A DNA stretch of 64,000 nt from Streptomyces sp. TG1A-60 (GTDB lineage: Bacteria > Actinomycetota > Actinomycetes > Streptomycetales > Streptomycetaceae): assembly GCF_037201975.1 (NCBI RefSeq), contig NZ_CP147520.1, positions 3,534,001-3,598,000 on the forward strand. Direction: 5' to 3'. Every line of letters starts with the position of its first letter. Within the stretch, counting starts at the first letter, position 1. Below, piece by piece: positions 17,510-25,481 of the stretch. The notes under the pieces are model-generated. The model had not been told where the DNA came from and made no database searches. It saw only the letters and a program-made list of their open reading frames with translations. The position numbers were made by a program, and so were the translations under genes.

Positions 17510-17561
17510 AAGATCGATCGCTCCCTTGTGCTCGGCCGGGAGCGGCCCGGCCCGAGACTCC

Positions 17562-18806
17562 TCACTGCGACACCGGAACGGTTTCGATGTGGAAATCGGC
17601 GATGATCTTCCGGATGTCCTCCTCGACGGCCGGCTCGTCGCCGGTGAAGATGAACCGCCCGCTGTGCACCGCGTCATAGCTGCCGCCGGGCTCCATCACC
17701 TCGCCCGGGGCCGGCACCAACTCCCGCCAGATCGTGGCGAAGCGGTCCCGCATGGAGGTCGCCGAGACGACCTCGGCCGGCAGTCCGGCGGGCTTCGGGA
17801 TGATCAGCCAGCCGCCGGACGGGTCGCCCGTCTGCGGCGGGACCGTCGCCCGACCCTCGCACAGGGCGTCCAGCCAGAGCTCGAAGAGGTTGACCCCGAA
17901 GAGCTTGTCCGTGAGGTACGGCACCTCGGCCCCGCCGATGCGGCCCGCGATCTCCAGGAACACCAGGTCCCCGTCGGGCGTGACGAAGAGTTCCAGGTGG
18001 AACGGCATGGAGGTCATGCCCAGACCCGACACGCAGCGCCGGGCGAACTCGTGCACACGGGCGCGCAGCGGGGAGTCCTGGACGACGACCGAGCCGAGCG
18101 GCTGCCCGCCGGCCTCGAAGGCCAGGCAGTCGTTGATGTAGCGGGACACCGCCATGAACGGGATCCCGGCGTCCTCGTCCGCGAACCCGTCGACGTGGTA
18201 GATCGCGCCTTCGACGAACTCCTCGAGCTCGTAGTCGCCGAGGTCGACCTCCGACAGCAGCGCGGTGAGCGCGGCCTCGTCCTCGACCCGGTGCACACCC
18301 ATGCTCGCGGCCCCGGACACCGGCTTGAGGATCAGCGGGAACCCGGTTGCCCGGGCGAACTCCAGCGCGGACTCGGCGCTTCCGCAGGCGTCGAAGCGGG
18401 GCACTCGGACGCCCGCCTCGGCGACGAGCTCCTTCATCCGCAGCTTGTCGCGGTAGACCGCGACGTCCTCCGGGCGGGGCCCGGGGATGCCGAGCGCCAC
18501 GCGGACCTCGGCCGCGATGCCGAGGGTGAACTCGGAGACGGCGATCAGCCGGTCGACCGGGCCGGCCTCGTCCGCGACCCGGCGGACCGCGTCGCGCAGC
18601 GCCTCGAAGTCGTTGACGTCCTCGATCTGGACGGTGCTCGCGATCCGCTCGGGATCGGCAAGGATCCCGGTGGCGCCGACCGCGTCGACGACGTAGCTGA
18701 CGCGGTGCCGCTCATGGTCGATGAGCTCCTCGAAGCGGCCCATCGAGAAGTCCCAGCGCGGCCCTTTCGTGAACCGCGGCCAGCGGTTGACGACGACAAT
18801 GTGCAT
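17562..18806 (-). CDS. ATP-grasp ligase 1
   Basis: The 414-residue carboxylate-amine ligase of the ATP-grasp superfamily starts with MHIVVVNRWP. Its pre-ATP-grasp Rossmann-like domain ends near residue 110. The ATP-binding core contains PLILKPVSGAASMGV and LEEFVEGAIYHVDGF, followed by the metal-binding LVFLEIAGRIGG. Such enzymes activate a carboxylate as acyl-phosphate and couple it to an amine, building peptides without NRPS. It starts 3 nt after the next ligase gene ends, with GGAGGAG upstream. Sequence differs clearly from the other two ligases here, so each probably makes a different bond. Substrate unknown. Confidence 0.83.
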   Translation of the reverse strand: MHIVVVNRWPRFTKGPRWDFSMGRFEELIDHERHRVSYVVDAVGATGILADPERIASTVQIEDVNDFEALRDAVRRVADEAGPVDRLIAVSEFTLGIAAEVRVALGIPGPRPEDVAVYRDKLRMKELVAEAGVRVPRFDACGSAESALEFARATGFPLILKPVSGAASMGVHRVEDEAALTALLSEVDLGDYELEEFVEGAIYHVDGFADEDAGIPFMAVSRYINDCLAFEAGGQPLGSVVVQDSPLRARVHEFARRCVSGLGMTSMPFHLELFVTPDGDLVFLEIAGRIGGAEVPYLTDKLFGVNLFELWLDALCEGRATVPPQTGDPSGGWLIIPKPAGLPAEVVSATSMRDRFATIWRELVPAPGEVMEPGGSYDAVHSGRFIFTGDEPAVEEDIRKIIADFHIETVPVSQ

Positions 18807-18809
18807 GGC

Positions 18810-20033
18810 TCACTCCTCCGTCGCCACGGAAACCGTCTTGATCGACAGGGTTCGCCGGACGAACTCGATGGCTTCTTCCAGCTCCTCGCGCGAGTCCGCG
18901 ACGAGCACCGCGTACCCGGTGCGCTGCAGGGAGGAGGAGGTCCGCTGGACGGTGTCGCCGGCCTTCACCTTGGCGGCGGCGTCCACGACGGCGGGGTGCG
19001 CGCGGACCTCGTCGAGGCCGTCGACGGCGATCACCTCGCCGGGGTCGGAGACCACGAAGAGACTGGCCGTGAACTTCACCGGCCCCTCGGGCGGCGGCGG
19101 CAGCTCGTCACCGACGACGAGCCGCAGCACCAGCTCGAACCAGTCCATCCCGTACGCCAGGGAGCACAGCTCCATGATGTAGTCGCCTGGCGTGCGGACC
19201 GCGACCTCCATCACCGAGGGGCCAGAGCTCGTCATCCGGAATTCCAGGTGCACGATGCCGGTGCGCATCCCGATGGCGGCGATGACGGACCGACCCAGTT
19301 CGGCGACCTGCTCGGCCTCGGCGGGCGGCAGGGACACCGCGGCCCGGTGCTCCAGTTCGACGAAGTTGGGCGCGCCCGTGGTGGTCTTGGCGGTCAGGCT
19401 CGCGAACCAGACCTCGCCGTCGCGGACCAGGGCCTCCCAGCTGTACTCGGGGCCCTCGACCGCGGTCTCCACCAGCAGCGGCCGCTCCGAGGCGCGTCGT
19501 GCCGCCGCGGCGTCGAAGGCGGCGGCGTCGGTGACGAGTTCGACGCCGTCGCTGCCGGCCGACGACAGCGGCTTGATCACCACGGGGAGGCGGGCCTTGG
19601 CCCACTCGGCCGCCCCGGCCAAGTCGTTGGTGAGGAGGTAGTCGGGCTGGCCGATCCCGTGGGCGCGGAACCGCCCGCGCTGCAGTGCCTTGTTCCGCGA
19701 GACCACGGCCGCCCTCAGGGACGGTCCGGGCAGCCCGTGGGTCTCCTGGGCCAGGGCGGCGCCCAGGACGTGGCACTCGGTGAACCCGAGGATCCCGGCC
19801 GGGCGGCTGCGCAGGGCGGCGTCGTGGGCGGTCTCCGCCCACAGCTCGTCCAGCGAGCCGTACTGGCCCTGGCTCGGCTCGACGGTGTCGACCAGGCCCT
19901 CGATGCCGACGGCCCAGTCCTGCGACTCGATACCGCGGACCCGCAGGCCGAGCCGGCGGGCGGCTGCCACGTACGGGCGGCCCATGATCCCGACGCCGAC
20001 GAGCAGCACTTCGCGCTCTTCCCGCCCGCTCAT
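18810..20033 (-). CDS. ATP-grasp ligase 2
   Basis: The 407-residue ATP-grasp protein has an N-terminal domain VLLVGVGIMGRPYV, an ATP-binding lysine strand LPVVIKPLSSAGSDGVEL, an acidic loop VEGPEYSWEALV, and the metal-binding end SVMEVAVRTPGDYIMEL. The C-terminal domain (about 300-407) resembles that of L-amino acid ligases of the BacD/biotin-carboxylase-like group. The ATG overlaps the stop of the monooxygenase gene as ATGA. It is probably a peptide bond-forming enzyme; the amino acid pair is not predictable from sequence. Confidence 0.83.
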   Translation of the reverse strand: MSGREEREVLLVGVGIMGRPYVAAARRLGLRVRGIESQDWAVGIEGLVDTVEPSQGQYGSLDELWAETAHDAALRSRPAGILGFTECHVLGAALAQETHGLPGPSLRAAVVSRNKALQRGRFRAHGIGQPDYLLTNDLAGAAEWAKARLPVVIKPLSSAGSDGVELVTDAAAFDAAAARRASERPLLVETAVEGPEYSWEALVRDGEVWFASLTAKTTTGAPNFVELEHRAAVSLPPAEAEQVAELGRSVIAAIGMRTGIVHLEFRMTSSGPSVMEVAVRTPGDYIMELCSLAYGMDWFELVLRLVVGDELPPPPEGPVKFTASLFVVSDPGEVIAVDGLDEVRAHPAVVDAAAKVKAGDTVQRTSSSLQRTGYAVLVADSREELEEAIEFVRRTLSIKTVSVATEE

Positions 20034-21088
20034 GAGCCCTGCTCTTCGAGACGACGGATCAGGGGGGCGACGTGGGTGAAGAAGTTCCGCATCTCGTCGC
20101 GGGTCGGCCAGCCGGAGAAGATGAACTCGCTGATGCCCGCGGCCTTGTAGCTGTGGATGTAGCGGGCGACTTCCTCGTGGCTGCCGACGATGCACAGCGC
20201 CGGGCCGCCGCGGTAGGCCACGGCACCGGTCCAGATGTAGGGCGAGAGCCACTCGTCCTTGGCGCTTTCCGCCAGCTGGTACGAGGACTTGACCGCCTCG
20301 GAGTCGGTGGTGTTCACCCACTGGCGGATCCACGCCGTGTGGTCCTCGTCCGGGTTTCGCATGAGGTTGGCGAGCTCCGCCACCGCCTCCTCGCGCGTGT
20401 CGCGGGACAGCACGTGCATACGGGTGCCCACGCGGCGGCCGGCGTCCAGGAGCGGCTTGCTCGCCTTGGCCATGCCCTCGGGGGTGTCGCCGTAGCGCAG
20501 CCAGCAGTCGCCGGAGGCGATCGCCGTCTGCTGGGCGACGGCGGAGGCGCCGCTGATGTAGATCTCCGGGCGGCCTCCGTCCTTGTGGCCGAGGCCGAGT
20601 GAGGCGTCCTTGAGGGTGTAGTGCTGGCCGTCGTAGCTCATGGGCGACTCGCCCTCCCAGAGGCCGCGGATGACCTCAAGGAACTCGTTGCACCGGGCGT
20701 AGCGCTCGTCGTGGCTGAGGAAGTCGCCGTAACCGGCCTGCTCCGCCGGGGAGATGCCGGAGACGATGTTGAGGGACATGCGCCCGTCGGTCATCCAGGA
20801 CAGGGTGTTGACGACCTGCGCGAACAGGGTCGGCGACATCAGGCCCGGGCGGTAGGCCAGCATGAACTTGACGCGGTCCGTCACCTGCGAGAGGGCGCCG
20901 AGCACCGGCAGCGGGTCGGGCAGATAGTTGGAGATACCGAACAGCAGGCTGTCGACGCCGAGCTCTTCGGCTTCCTGGACGAAGTCCCTGACCTCGCCCA
21001 TGTCCAACTTGCCGATCTTGTACGTGTCCGTGGGCGTCGCCTGTCCCGTGTCGGGCGGCGAGCACCAGTGGAGACGGAGGGGTTCCAT
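20030..21088 (-). CDS. Luciferase-like (LLM class) FMNH2-dependent monooxygenase
   Basis: The 352-residue bacterial luciferase-type TIM barrel is close to the SsuD/alkanesulfonate monooxygenase group. Marks are the start PLRLHWCSPPDTGQ, FMLAYRPGLMSPTLFAQ, the RMSLNIVSG strand and YISGASAVAQQTA. It needs reduced FMN from a separate reductase, which is encoded in the same operon at 15649-16155. It may N-hydroxylate an amine or oxidise a carbon next to nitrogen or sulfur. The ATG at 21088 follows GGAAGAAAG. The stop overlaps the ligase 2 start. Confidence 0.85.
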   Translation of the reverse strand: MEPLRLHWCSPPDTGQATPTDTYKIGKLDMGEVRDFVQEAEELGVDSLLFGISNYLPDPLPVLGALSQVTDRVKFMLAYRPGLMSPTLFAQVVNTLSWMTDGRMSLNIVSGISPAEQAGYGDFLSHDERYARCNEFLEVIRGLWEGESPMSYDGQHYTLKDASLGLGHKDGGRPEIYISGASAVAQQTAIASGDCWLRYGDTPEGMAKASKPLLDAGRRVGTRMHVLSRDTREEAVAELANLMRNPDEDHTAWIRQWVNTTDSEAVKSSYQLAESAKDEWLSPYIWTGAVAYRGGPALCIVGSHEEVARYIHSYKAAGISEFIFSGWPTRDEMRNFFTHVAPLIRRLEEQGS

Positions 21089-21136
21089 CGTGCTTCTTTC
21101 TTCCGTTGCGGGCACCGGGCACGCGTTGACGTTTTT

Positions 21137-22381
21137 TCAGGCGCCGAGCACGCGGACGCGGTCGCCGATCTCGGACCAGCGCTCGTGGGCCTCTTCGGGG
21201 GAGTCGGCGGTGAAGACGACGGCGGCGATCCGGCAGCTGTAGTCGGCCTCGTCCGTCTTGATCCCTGCGCCGGGCTCGACGAGGACGTGGCTCCCCACCA
21301 CCCAGGGCTCGGCGGCGAGTTCGCCCCAGCCTTCGAGCCGCGCGTACGAACCCGTGCCGCCGGCCGTCAGGAAGCGGATTCCGGCCGCCTTGGCGACGGG
21401 CTCGCGGTACGCACCCGAGCGCTCCGGGTCGGCGCCGGTGATGCTCGCGAGGACCTTGCCCGGCAGCATGAGGCCGGTGGCCATTTCCATCAGCTCGGTG
21501 ATCTTGTCGCCGGGCAGTCGCGCGGCCACCTCCATGAGGACCGGGCGGCCCTCGCTGAGGCGCAGTTCGCAGTGGAACGGGCCGGTCGTGATGCCCACGG
21601 CCTCGACGACACGCGTGGCGTACGACGCCAGTTCGTGGCGCGTGGCCTCATCCAGCGGGGCGGGCGTGAGGTGTCCGAGTTCCAGGAACCGGGGCTCGGG
21701 ACCGAGCAGCTTCCGGGTCACCGCGACGACGACCACTTCTCCGTCGCGCACATATCCGTCGGCGCTGTACTCCGTACCGGGCACGTATTGTTCGAGGATC
21801 GCGTCGCGGGTGAGCGTGCGGTCGAATTCGAGCCCTTCCTCGGCGTGCATCGCGGCCAGTGCCGCGCGCGCCTCCTCGATACTGTCGACGCGCGAGACGT
21901 GCACGCTGCCGCCGGAATCGACGGGCTTGATGACCGCGGGGAGCCCGACGTGCGCACAGGCCTCTTCGAGGTCCGCCGGGTCGCTCACGACCATGAACTT
22001 CGGCACTTCCAGGCCGGCCTCGGCCACTGCTTGGCGCATTTTCCCCTTGTGCCGGACCTGGTCGACGGCGGTGGGGGTCAGGGCAGGCAGTCCGAGACGC
22101 GCTGACAATTGCGCGGAACCGGGTACGTAGTATTCACCTCCGGCCACCACGGCATGAATCGCGTTACGCTCATGGGATTCCACGACAGCGGCCTCAAGGG
22201 CAGCGCTGTCATTGGTGTCCACCGTGATTATCTCGGTGGTAAGCGAGCGTACCGCGTCGGCGATTACACGGCCCCCTTTCTCATAGGAGGCCACGACAAC
22301 ATCCCAGCCGATGGAACGGGCGTGCACGATATAGGCGTTCGCCGAGAACGCCGGCTGCACCACTAGGACACGATAAGACAC
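21137..22381 (-). CDS. ATP-grasp ligase 3 (first gene of the operon)
   Basis: The 414-residue ATP-grasp protein starts VLVVQPAFSANAYI. It has the ATP-binding strand LPAVIKPVDSGGSVHV, LEQYVPGTEYSADGYV and metal-binding VLMEVAARLPGDKI. It resembles the carbamoyl-phosphate synthase/L-amino acid ligase-type ATP-grasp found in small peptide clusters. The start is GTG at 22381 with GAGGA 7 nt upstream. It is the promoter-proximal gene. The next gene follows after 48 nt. Three non-identical ligases suggest a tri- or tetrapeptide, or ligation of non-amino-acid units. Confidence 0.83.
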   Translation of the reverse strand: MSYRVLVVQPAFSANAYIVHARSIGWDVVVASYEKGGRVIADAVRSLTTEIITVDTNDSAALEAAVVESHERNAIHAVVAGGEYYVPGSAQLSARLGLPALTPTAVDQVRHKGKMRQAVAEAGLEVPKFMVVSDPADLEEACAHVGLPAVIKPVDSGGSVHVSRVDSIEEARAALAAMHAEEGLEFDRTLTRDAILEQYVPGTEYSADGYVRDGEVVVVAVTRKLLGPEPRFLELGHLTPAPLDEATRHELASYATRVVEAVGITTGPFHCELRLSEGRPVLMEVAARLPGDKITELMEMATGLMLPGKVLASITGADPERSGAYREPVAKAAGIRFLTAGGTGSYARLEGWGELAAEPWVVGSHVLVEPGAGIKTDEADYSCRIAAVVFTADSPEEAHERWSEIGDRVRVLGA

Positions 22382-22700
22382 AGAAGATCCTCGAAATCTC
22401 GCCCTGAGGTCGGCGATGGTTCATTTGGAGAGCACTCGGAATCGCGTCACGGCATGGCGAAGTCAGCCACCGGGCCAGGGCATGAGTGATGCCAAAAGCC
22501 GCGAAACGTCGTGGACGCCGCAGCGATCAGTAGGAGTTGACGGATGAACTTCCGCACGGGATCCGTGGGTCAGTCAGCCGTGGATATTCACCTCGAGCAG
22601 GGCCCACCAGGCGCAGCAAATCCCAAGGTAGAAAGAAGAACACAAGCAGTCGCCCCCCACATCACTGCCAGTCAAAACATTTCCCCGCGTAATGATCAAG

Positions 22701-22730
22701 ATCCTAGGTGATAGCACGGTTCGAGGTCAA
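22701..22730 (-). promoter_or_regulatory. Likely promoter of the hydroxyphenylglycine operon
   Basis: On the minus strand, TTGACC (22725-22730), an 18-bp spacer and TAGGAT (22701-22706) lie about 320 nt before the first gene. A 9-bp inverted repeat (TGCCAGTCA at 22666-22674 and TGACTGGCA at 22759-22767) brackets it. The resulting leader of about 310 nt holds no gene that I can support. Confidence 0.45.
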
Positions 22731-22959
22731 CCATTCCTTGGGTCAAATTCATCTGCGGTGACTGGCACCCCTATGTCCGTTTTGGTGAAACATGGTCATG
22801 ATTTACACGCCCGGCGCGATCCGCGCCATTCCCGCCTTTATCAGGAGGGGGTGAGCGGCACGTGCACCCGGCCGGTCCTCAGCCGGTCGGAAAGCGAAAA
22901 TGGCGCACAGTGTGACGCACGTTACGAGGCGCCCACGCCCCTCCTCTATGCCCAAGGGC

Positions 22960-23384
22960 CGTCGGCGATCAGCCGGTTGACCATCGAGAACGTCGAGGCC
23001 GGCGCCCACGAAATACGTCTCCACCTCGGCGATACACCCGTCCAGTTGCCCGAGCCCGTCGCCGCCCTGGCCCGCGTGGTCGCCGCGAACCGCAAGGGCC
23101 ACGCGACCATCGGGACCCTGGCCCCGTCGCCATGGCTCTTCCCCGGCGGCCAGCCCGGACGGCCGATCAGCACCACGCAGCTGACCCAGCGGCTGACCCA
23201 CCTCGGGATCCGGCCCAACCAGGCCCGCAGCACCGGGCTCTTCCAGCTCGCCACCGAGGTCCCCGCCGCGATCCTCGCCCGCACCCTGGGCATTCACACT
23301 GACGTCGCCGTCGCCTGGCAACGTCTGTCCGGCGGCGACTGGGCCACCTACACCGCCGACGTCAGTGGCCGCAGTCGGCCGTGA
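22960..23384 (+). pseudogene. C-terminal fragment of a tyrosine recombinase/integrase-like protein
   Basis: About 140 codons resemble the end of actinobacterial integrase-like proteins: VQLPEPVAALARVVAANR, then SPWLFPGGQPGRPIS, TTQLTQRLTHLGI and an ILARTLGIHTDVAVAWQRLSGGDW tail. The N-terminal part with the catalytic Arg is missing and no start fits, so it is a remnant. A possible matching N-terminal fragment lies beyond the DUF3626 gene at 24633. Confidence 0.5.
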
Positions 23385-23480
23385 CGTCTCCTGCATCGAG
23401 CAACTTCCCATCCCGTCGGACGCCGGTCCGCCTGGTCAATCCAGGTGCACCAATTGATCGAGTTCGGGCACACTGCGCCG

Positions 23481-24368
23481 ATGAAGCCAGACGCAGCCCG
23501 TTCACCGCAGGAACAGGCCCTACGTCACGTCGCGTCGCTGTCATCCGGGCCCCCCGTCGACCCCGCACTGCGAGTGACCCTGAACTTTCACCCGGACCGC
23601 ATGGTGCGCGATCGGCCAATCCTGCTCGCGCTGGCAGAGGACGGCGTTTACCACTCGCAGTTCGTCACCGGAGCGAGCAACGGGGGTCTGACGGCCCACC
23701 CGGGCGGCGACCGATGGCGCTGGGAGAACCGGATCTTCAACGGTGCGTATGACCTCGCACCTACACACGAGCGACCTGTCTACGGCGCACTGAACTTCCG
23801 GCGCAAGCCCCTCGGGGCCGCACCACGATTCGGCTCCGCGCACTTTCGGCTGACTGCCGAAACTCTCCCACGAGCTACGTTCTGCTACCCGGACAGTTTC
23901 CTCCAGCCATCAGCTTTCGGGGTCGCCACCAGCATGTCTCTCATCGACCTGGCCGAGGCCGACGACCAAGACGCGCTTGACGACTACATCGAGGCACAAA
24001 TCCACGGACCACTCGTGCTGGAGCACCATGCGGAAGCCCTGGTCCTGGATCCGTCTTACAGGGAAACGCCGGTGGAAGCGGCAGCCCGCCGCCTGCCATG
24101 TCCGATCGAATGGCATCCAGGACTCCAACTCACCGTCGAAGAACTGCGTCGCCACCCGGAGTTCCGCGGGCAGGAGTACGTCGACCTGGGAGCCGAGATC
24201 GCCGTTGACGGGGTCCTCAATCCCCGGGTCATCGGAGACGCTGCCCGCACCGGACACTACGACCAGCAGTCCCTCAAGAAGGTGTGGCACTGTCTGGCAC
24301 GGTTCGGCACCGCCGGGATCAGCCGCCACACCGCCTGCCACACCCCGGCAAGGCTGAGGGACACGTGA
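23481..24368 (+). CDS. DUF3626 domain protein
   Basis: The 295-residue protein matches DUF3626: RVTLNFHPDR near the start, then DGVYHSQFVTGASNGGLT, AHPGGDRWRWENRIF and YGALNFRRKPLGAAPRFGS. Family function is unknown. Conserved His, Arg and Asp residues in these blocks suggest an enzyme, perhaps ADP-ribosyltransferase-like, but this is inference. The ATG at 23481 was chosen over one 36 nt upstream because the family similarity begins right after it; neither has a strong ribosome site. Codon use is less GC-biased than in the neighbours, and it sits between recombinase fragments, so it may have been acquired. Confidence 0.75.
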   Translation: MKPDAARSPQEQALRHVASLSSGPPVDPALRVTLNFHPDRMVRDRPILLALAEDGVYHSQFVTGASNGGLTAHPGGDRWRWENRIFNGAYDLAPTHERPVYGALNFRRKPLGAAPRFGSAHFRLTAETLPRATFCYPDSFLQPSAFGVATSMSLIDLAEADDQDALDDYIEAQIHGPLVLEHHAEALVLDPSYRETPVEAAARRLPCPIEWHPGLQLTVEELRRHPEFRGQEYVDLGAEIAVDGVLNPRVIGDAARTGHYDQQSLKKVWHCLARFGTAGISRHTACHTPARLRDT

Positions 24369-24420
24369 TCCACGGCGAGCAGCTGACACCTCGGGGTCCT
24401 ACTGCGGGGACTCGACGACC

Positions 24421-24636
24421 CAGACCACACTCAACAGCCAGGCACTCGGACAGTTCACATACCCGACGTCACCGTTAGCGCCCGTCACCCACCTGCAGTT
24501 GGAGTCGATCCTGGCTGCCGCGGAGACCACCGACGACGGCAAGGACATCGAGAACCTGGACAATGTCTTCGCGCGGCTTGCGAAGCAATCCGAAGGCATC
24601 CAGGACATCGACTCGCTTCTGGAGACGACCGGATGA
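24421..24636 (+). pseudogene. Unidentified coding fragment ending in an ATGA overlap
   Basis: This open frame ends with an acidic helical segment (LESILAAAETTDDGKDIENL, then VFARLAKQSEGIQDIDSLLE). It stops at 24634-24636, overlapping an ATG of the next fragment. It has no plausible start, and one TTA codon. It looks like the tail of a gene cut at its 5' end. The coupled overlap suggests it was once in an operon with the recombinase-like fragment that follows. Confidence 0.35.
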
Positions 24637-24767
24637 GCCGACGGGGACGACGGGCGGTCCTTCCGCCGCCCGATCACCACAGTGAGCCGCCCTTGGCGCG
24701 GGATGGGCTGGTGGTGACGGTGACCAACAAGGCCGGATATCCGAAGGGGGTTCGACTTTGGCTGGAT
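24633..24767 (+). pseudogene. N-terminal recombinase-like fragment
   Basis: About 45 codons begin MSRRGRRAVLPPPDHHSEPP, followed by VVTVTNKAGYPKGVRLWLD. From memory this resembles the beginning of actinobacterial integrase-like proteins. Similarity ends exactly where the convergent salicylate-operon gene begins, so the rest is lost. The identification is tentative. Confidence 0.3.
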
Positions 24768-25481
24768 TCACAACCAGCGCGGAACGCCCGGGAGTTCACC
24801 CGTGACAAGCAGCTCGTCGATGCCGCCCCGGCCGGTGAGCCAGGCGGCGAGGGCGTACGGCGGTCCGGTGACCGTGACACCGGTGGGGGGCGTGCCGAGC
24901 ACGACGGTGCCGTGGCCCTCCGCCGTCAGCTCGGCGCCCGTGTCCGGTTCGACGCGGGCCGACATCCATCCGGCCACATCGCGGACGAGGGCCCACGCCA
25001 GGTCGGGCGGCAGGACGTCCATGCCGACACCGACGTCCAGGTCGACCAGGTGGATCCAGACCTCGCGGACCCGGAGCCAGGGCACTTCCGAGGCCGGGAT
25101 CTCGCGCCCCTGACCGCTGACGACCGTGGCCGACCAGGCGTCGCCGGACAGGGCCTCAGCGGCTTTCCGGAACCGGGCGGCGGACTCCCGTACGTCCGCC
25201 CGCTGTTCGGCCGACGGCCGTCCGGCGCCCGCCTCGATGTCCGTGGCGCGCTGGTCCGGCGAGGCGTACATGGGCGTACGGATCCCCGTCCGGGCCCAGG
25301 TCAGCAGGTTGACCAGGGCGTCGGCGTTGCGGGCGAGGTGGGTGAGCAGGTGGCCGCGGGTCCAGCCGGGCAGGGCGGACGGCTCGGTCACCGCGTCGGC
25401 GGTCAGCGCGTCGACCGCCCGCTGCAGCGCGAGCTGCCCGTCCTCGACCCAGTCCAGCAGTGTGGCGACGGGGACCTTCAC
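24768..25481 (-). CDS. Maleylpyruvate isomerase (mycothiol-dependent, DinB-like fold)
   Basis: The 237-residue protein belongs to the mycothiol-dependent maleylpyruvate isomerase family. The N-terminal DinB-like bundle contains LPGWTRGHLLTHLARNADAL, with the metal-binding His, and LRVREVWIHLVDLDVGVGM. The C-terminal MDMPI domain ends the chain. It isomerises maleylpyruvate to fumarylpyruvate after gentisate ring cleavage. The GTG start at 25481 overlaps the stop of the hydrolase gene (GTGA). It is the last gene of the salicylate operon. Confidence 0.85.
   Translation of the reverse strand: MKVPVATLLDWVEDGQLALQRAVDALTADAVTEPSALPGWTRGHLLTHLARNADALVNLLTWARTGIRTPMYASPDQRATDIEAGAGRPSAEQRADVRESAARFRKAAEALSGDAWSATVVSGQGREIPASEVPWLRVREVWIHLVDLDVGVGMDVLPPDLAWALVRDVAGWMSARVEPDTGAELTAEGHGTVVLGTPPTGVTVTGPPYALAAWLTGRGGIDELLVTGELPGVPRWL

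Noticed and set aside
17394..20150. 918-codon plus-strand open frame over the ATP-grasp genes
   Set aside because: Entirely antisense to three well-recognised genes. Composition is that of a complementary-strand artefact.
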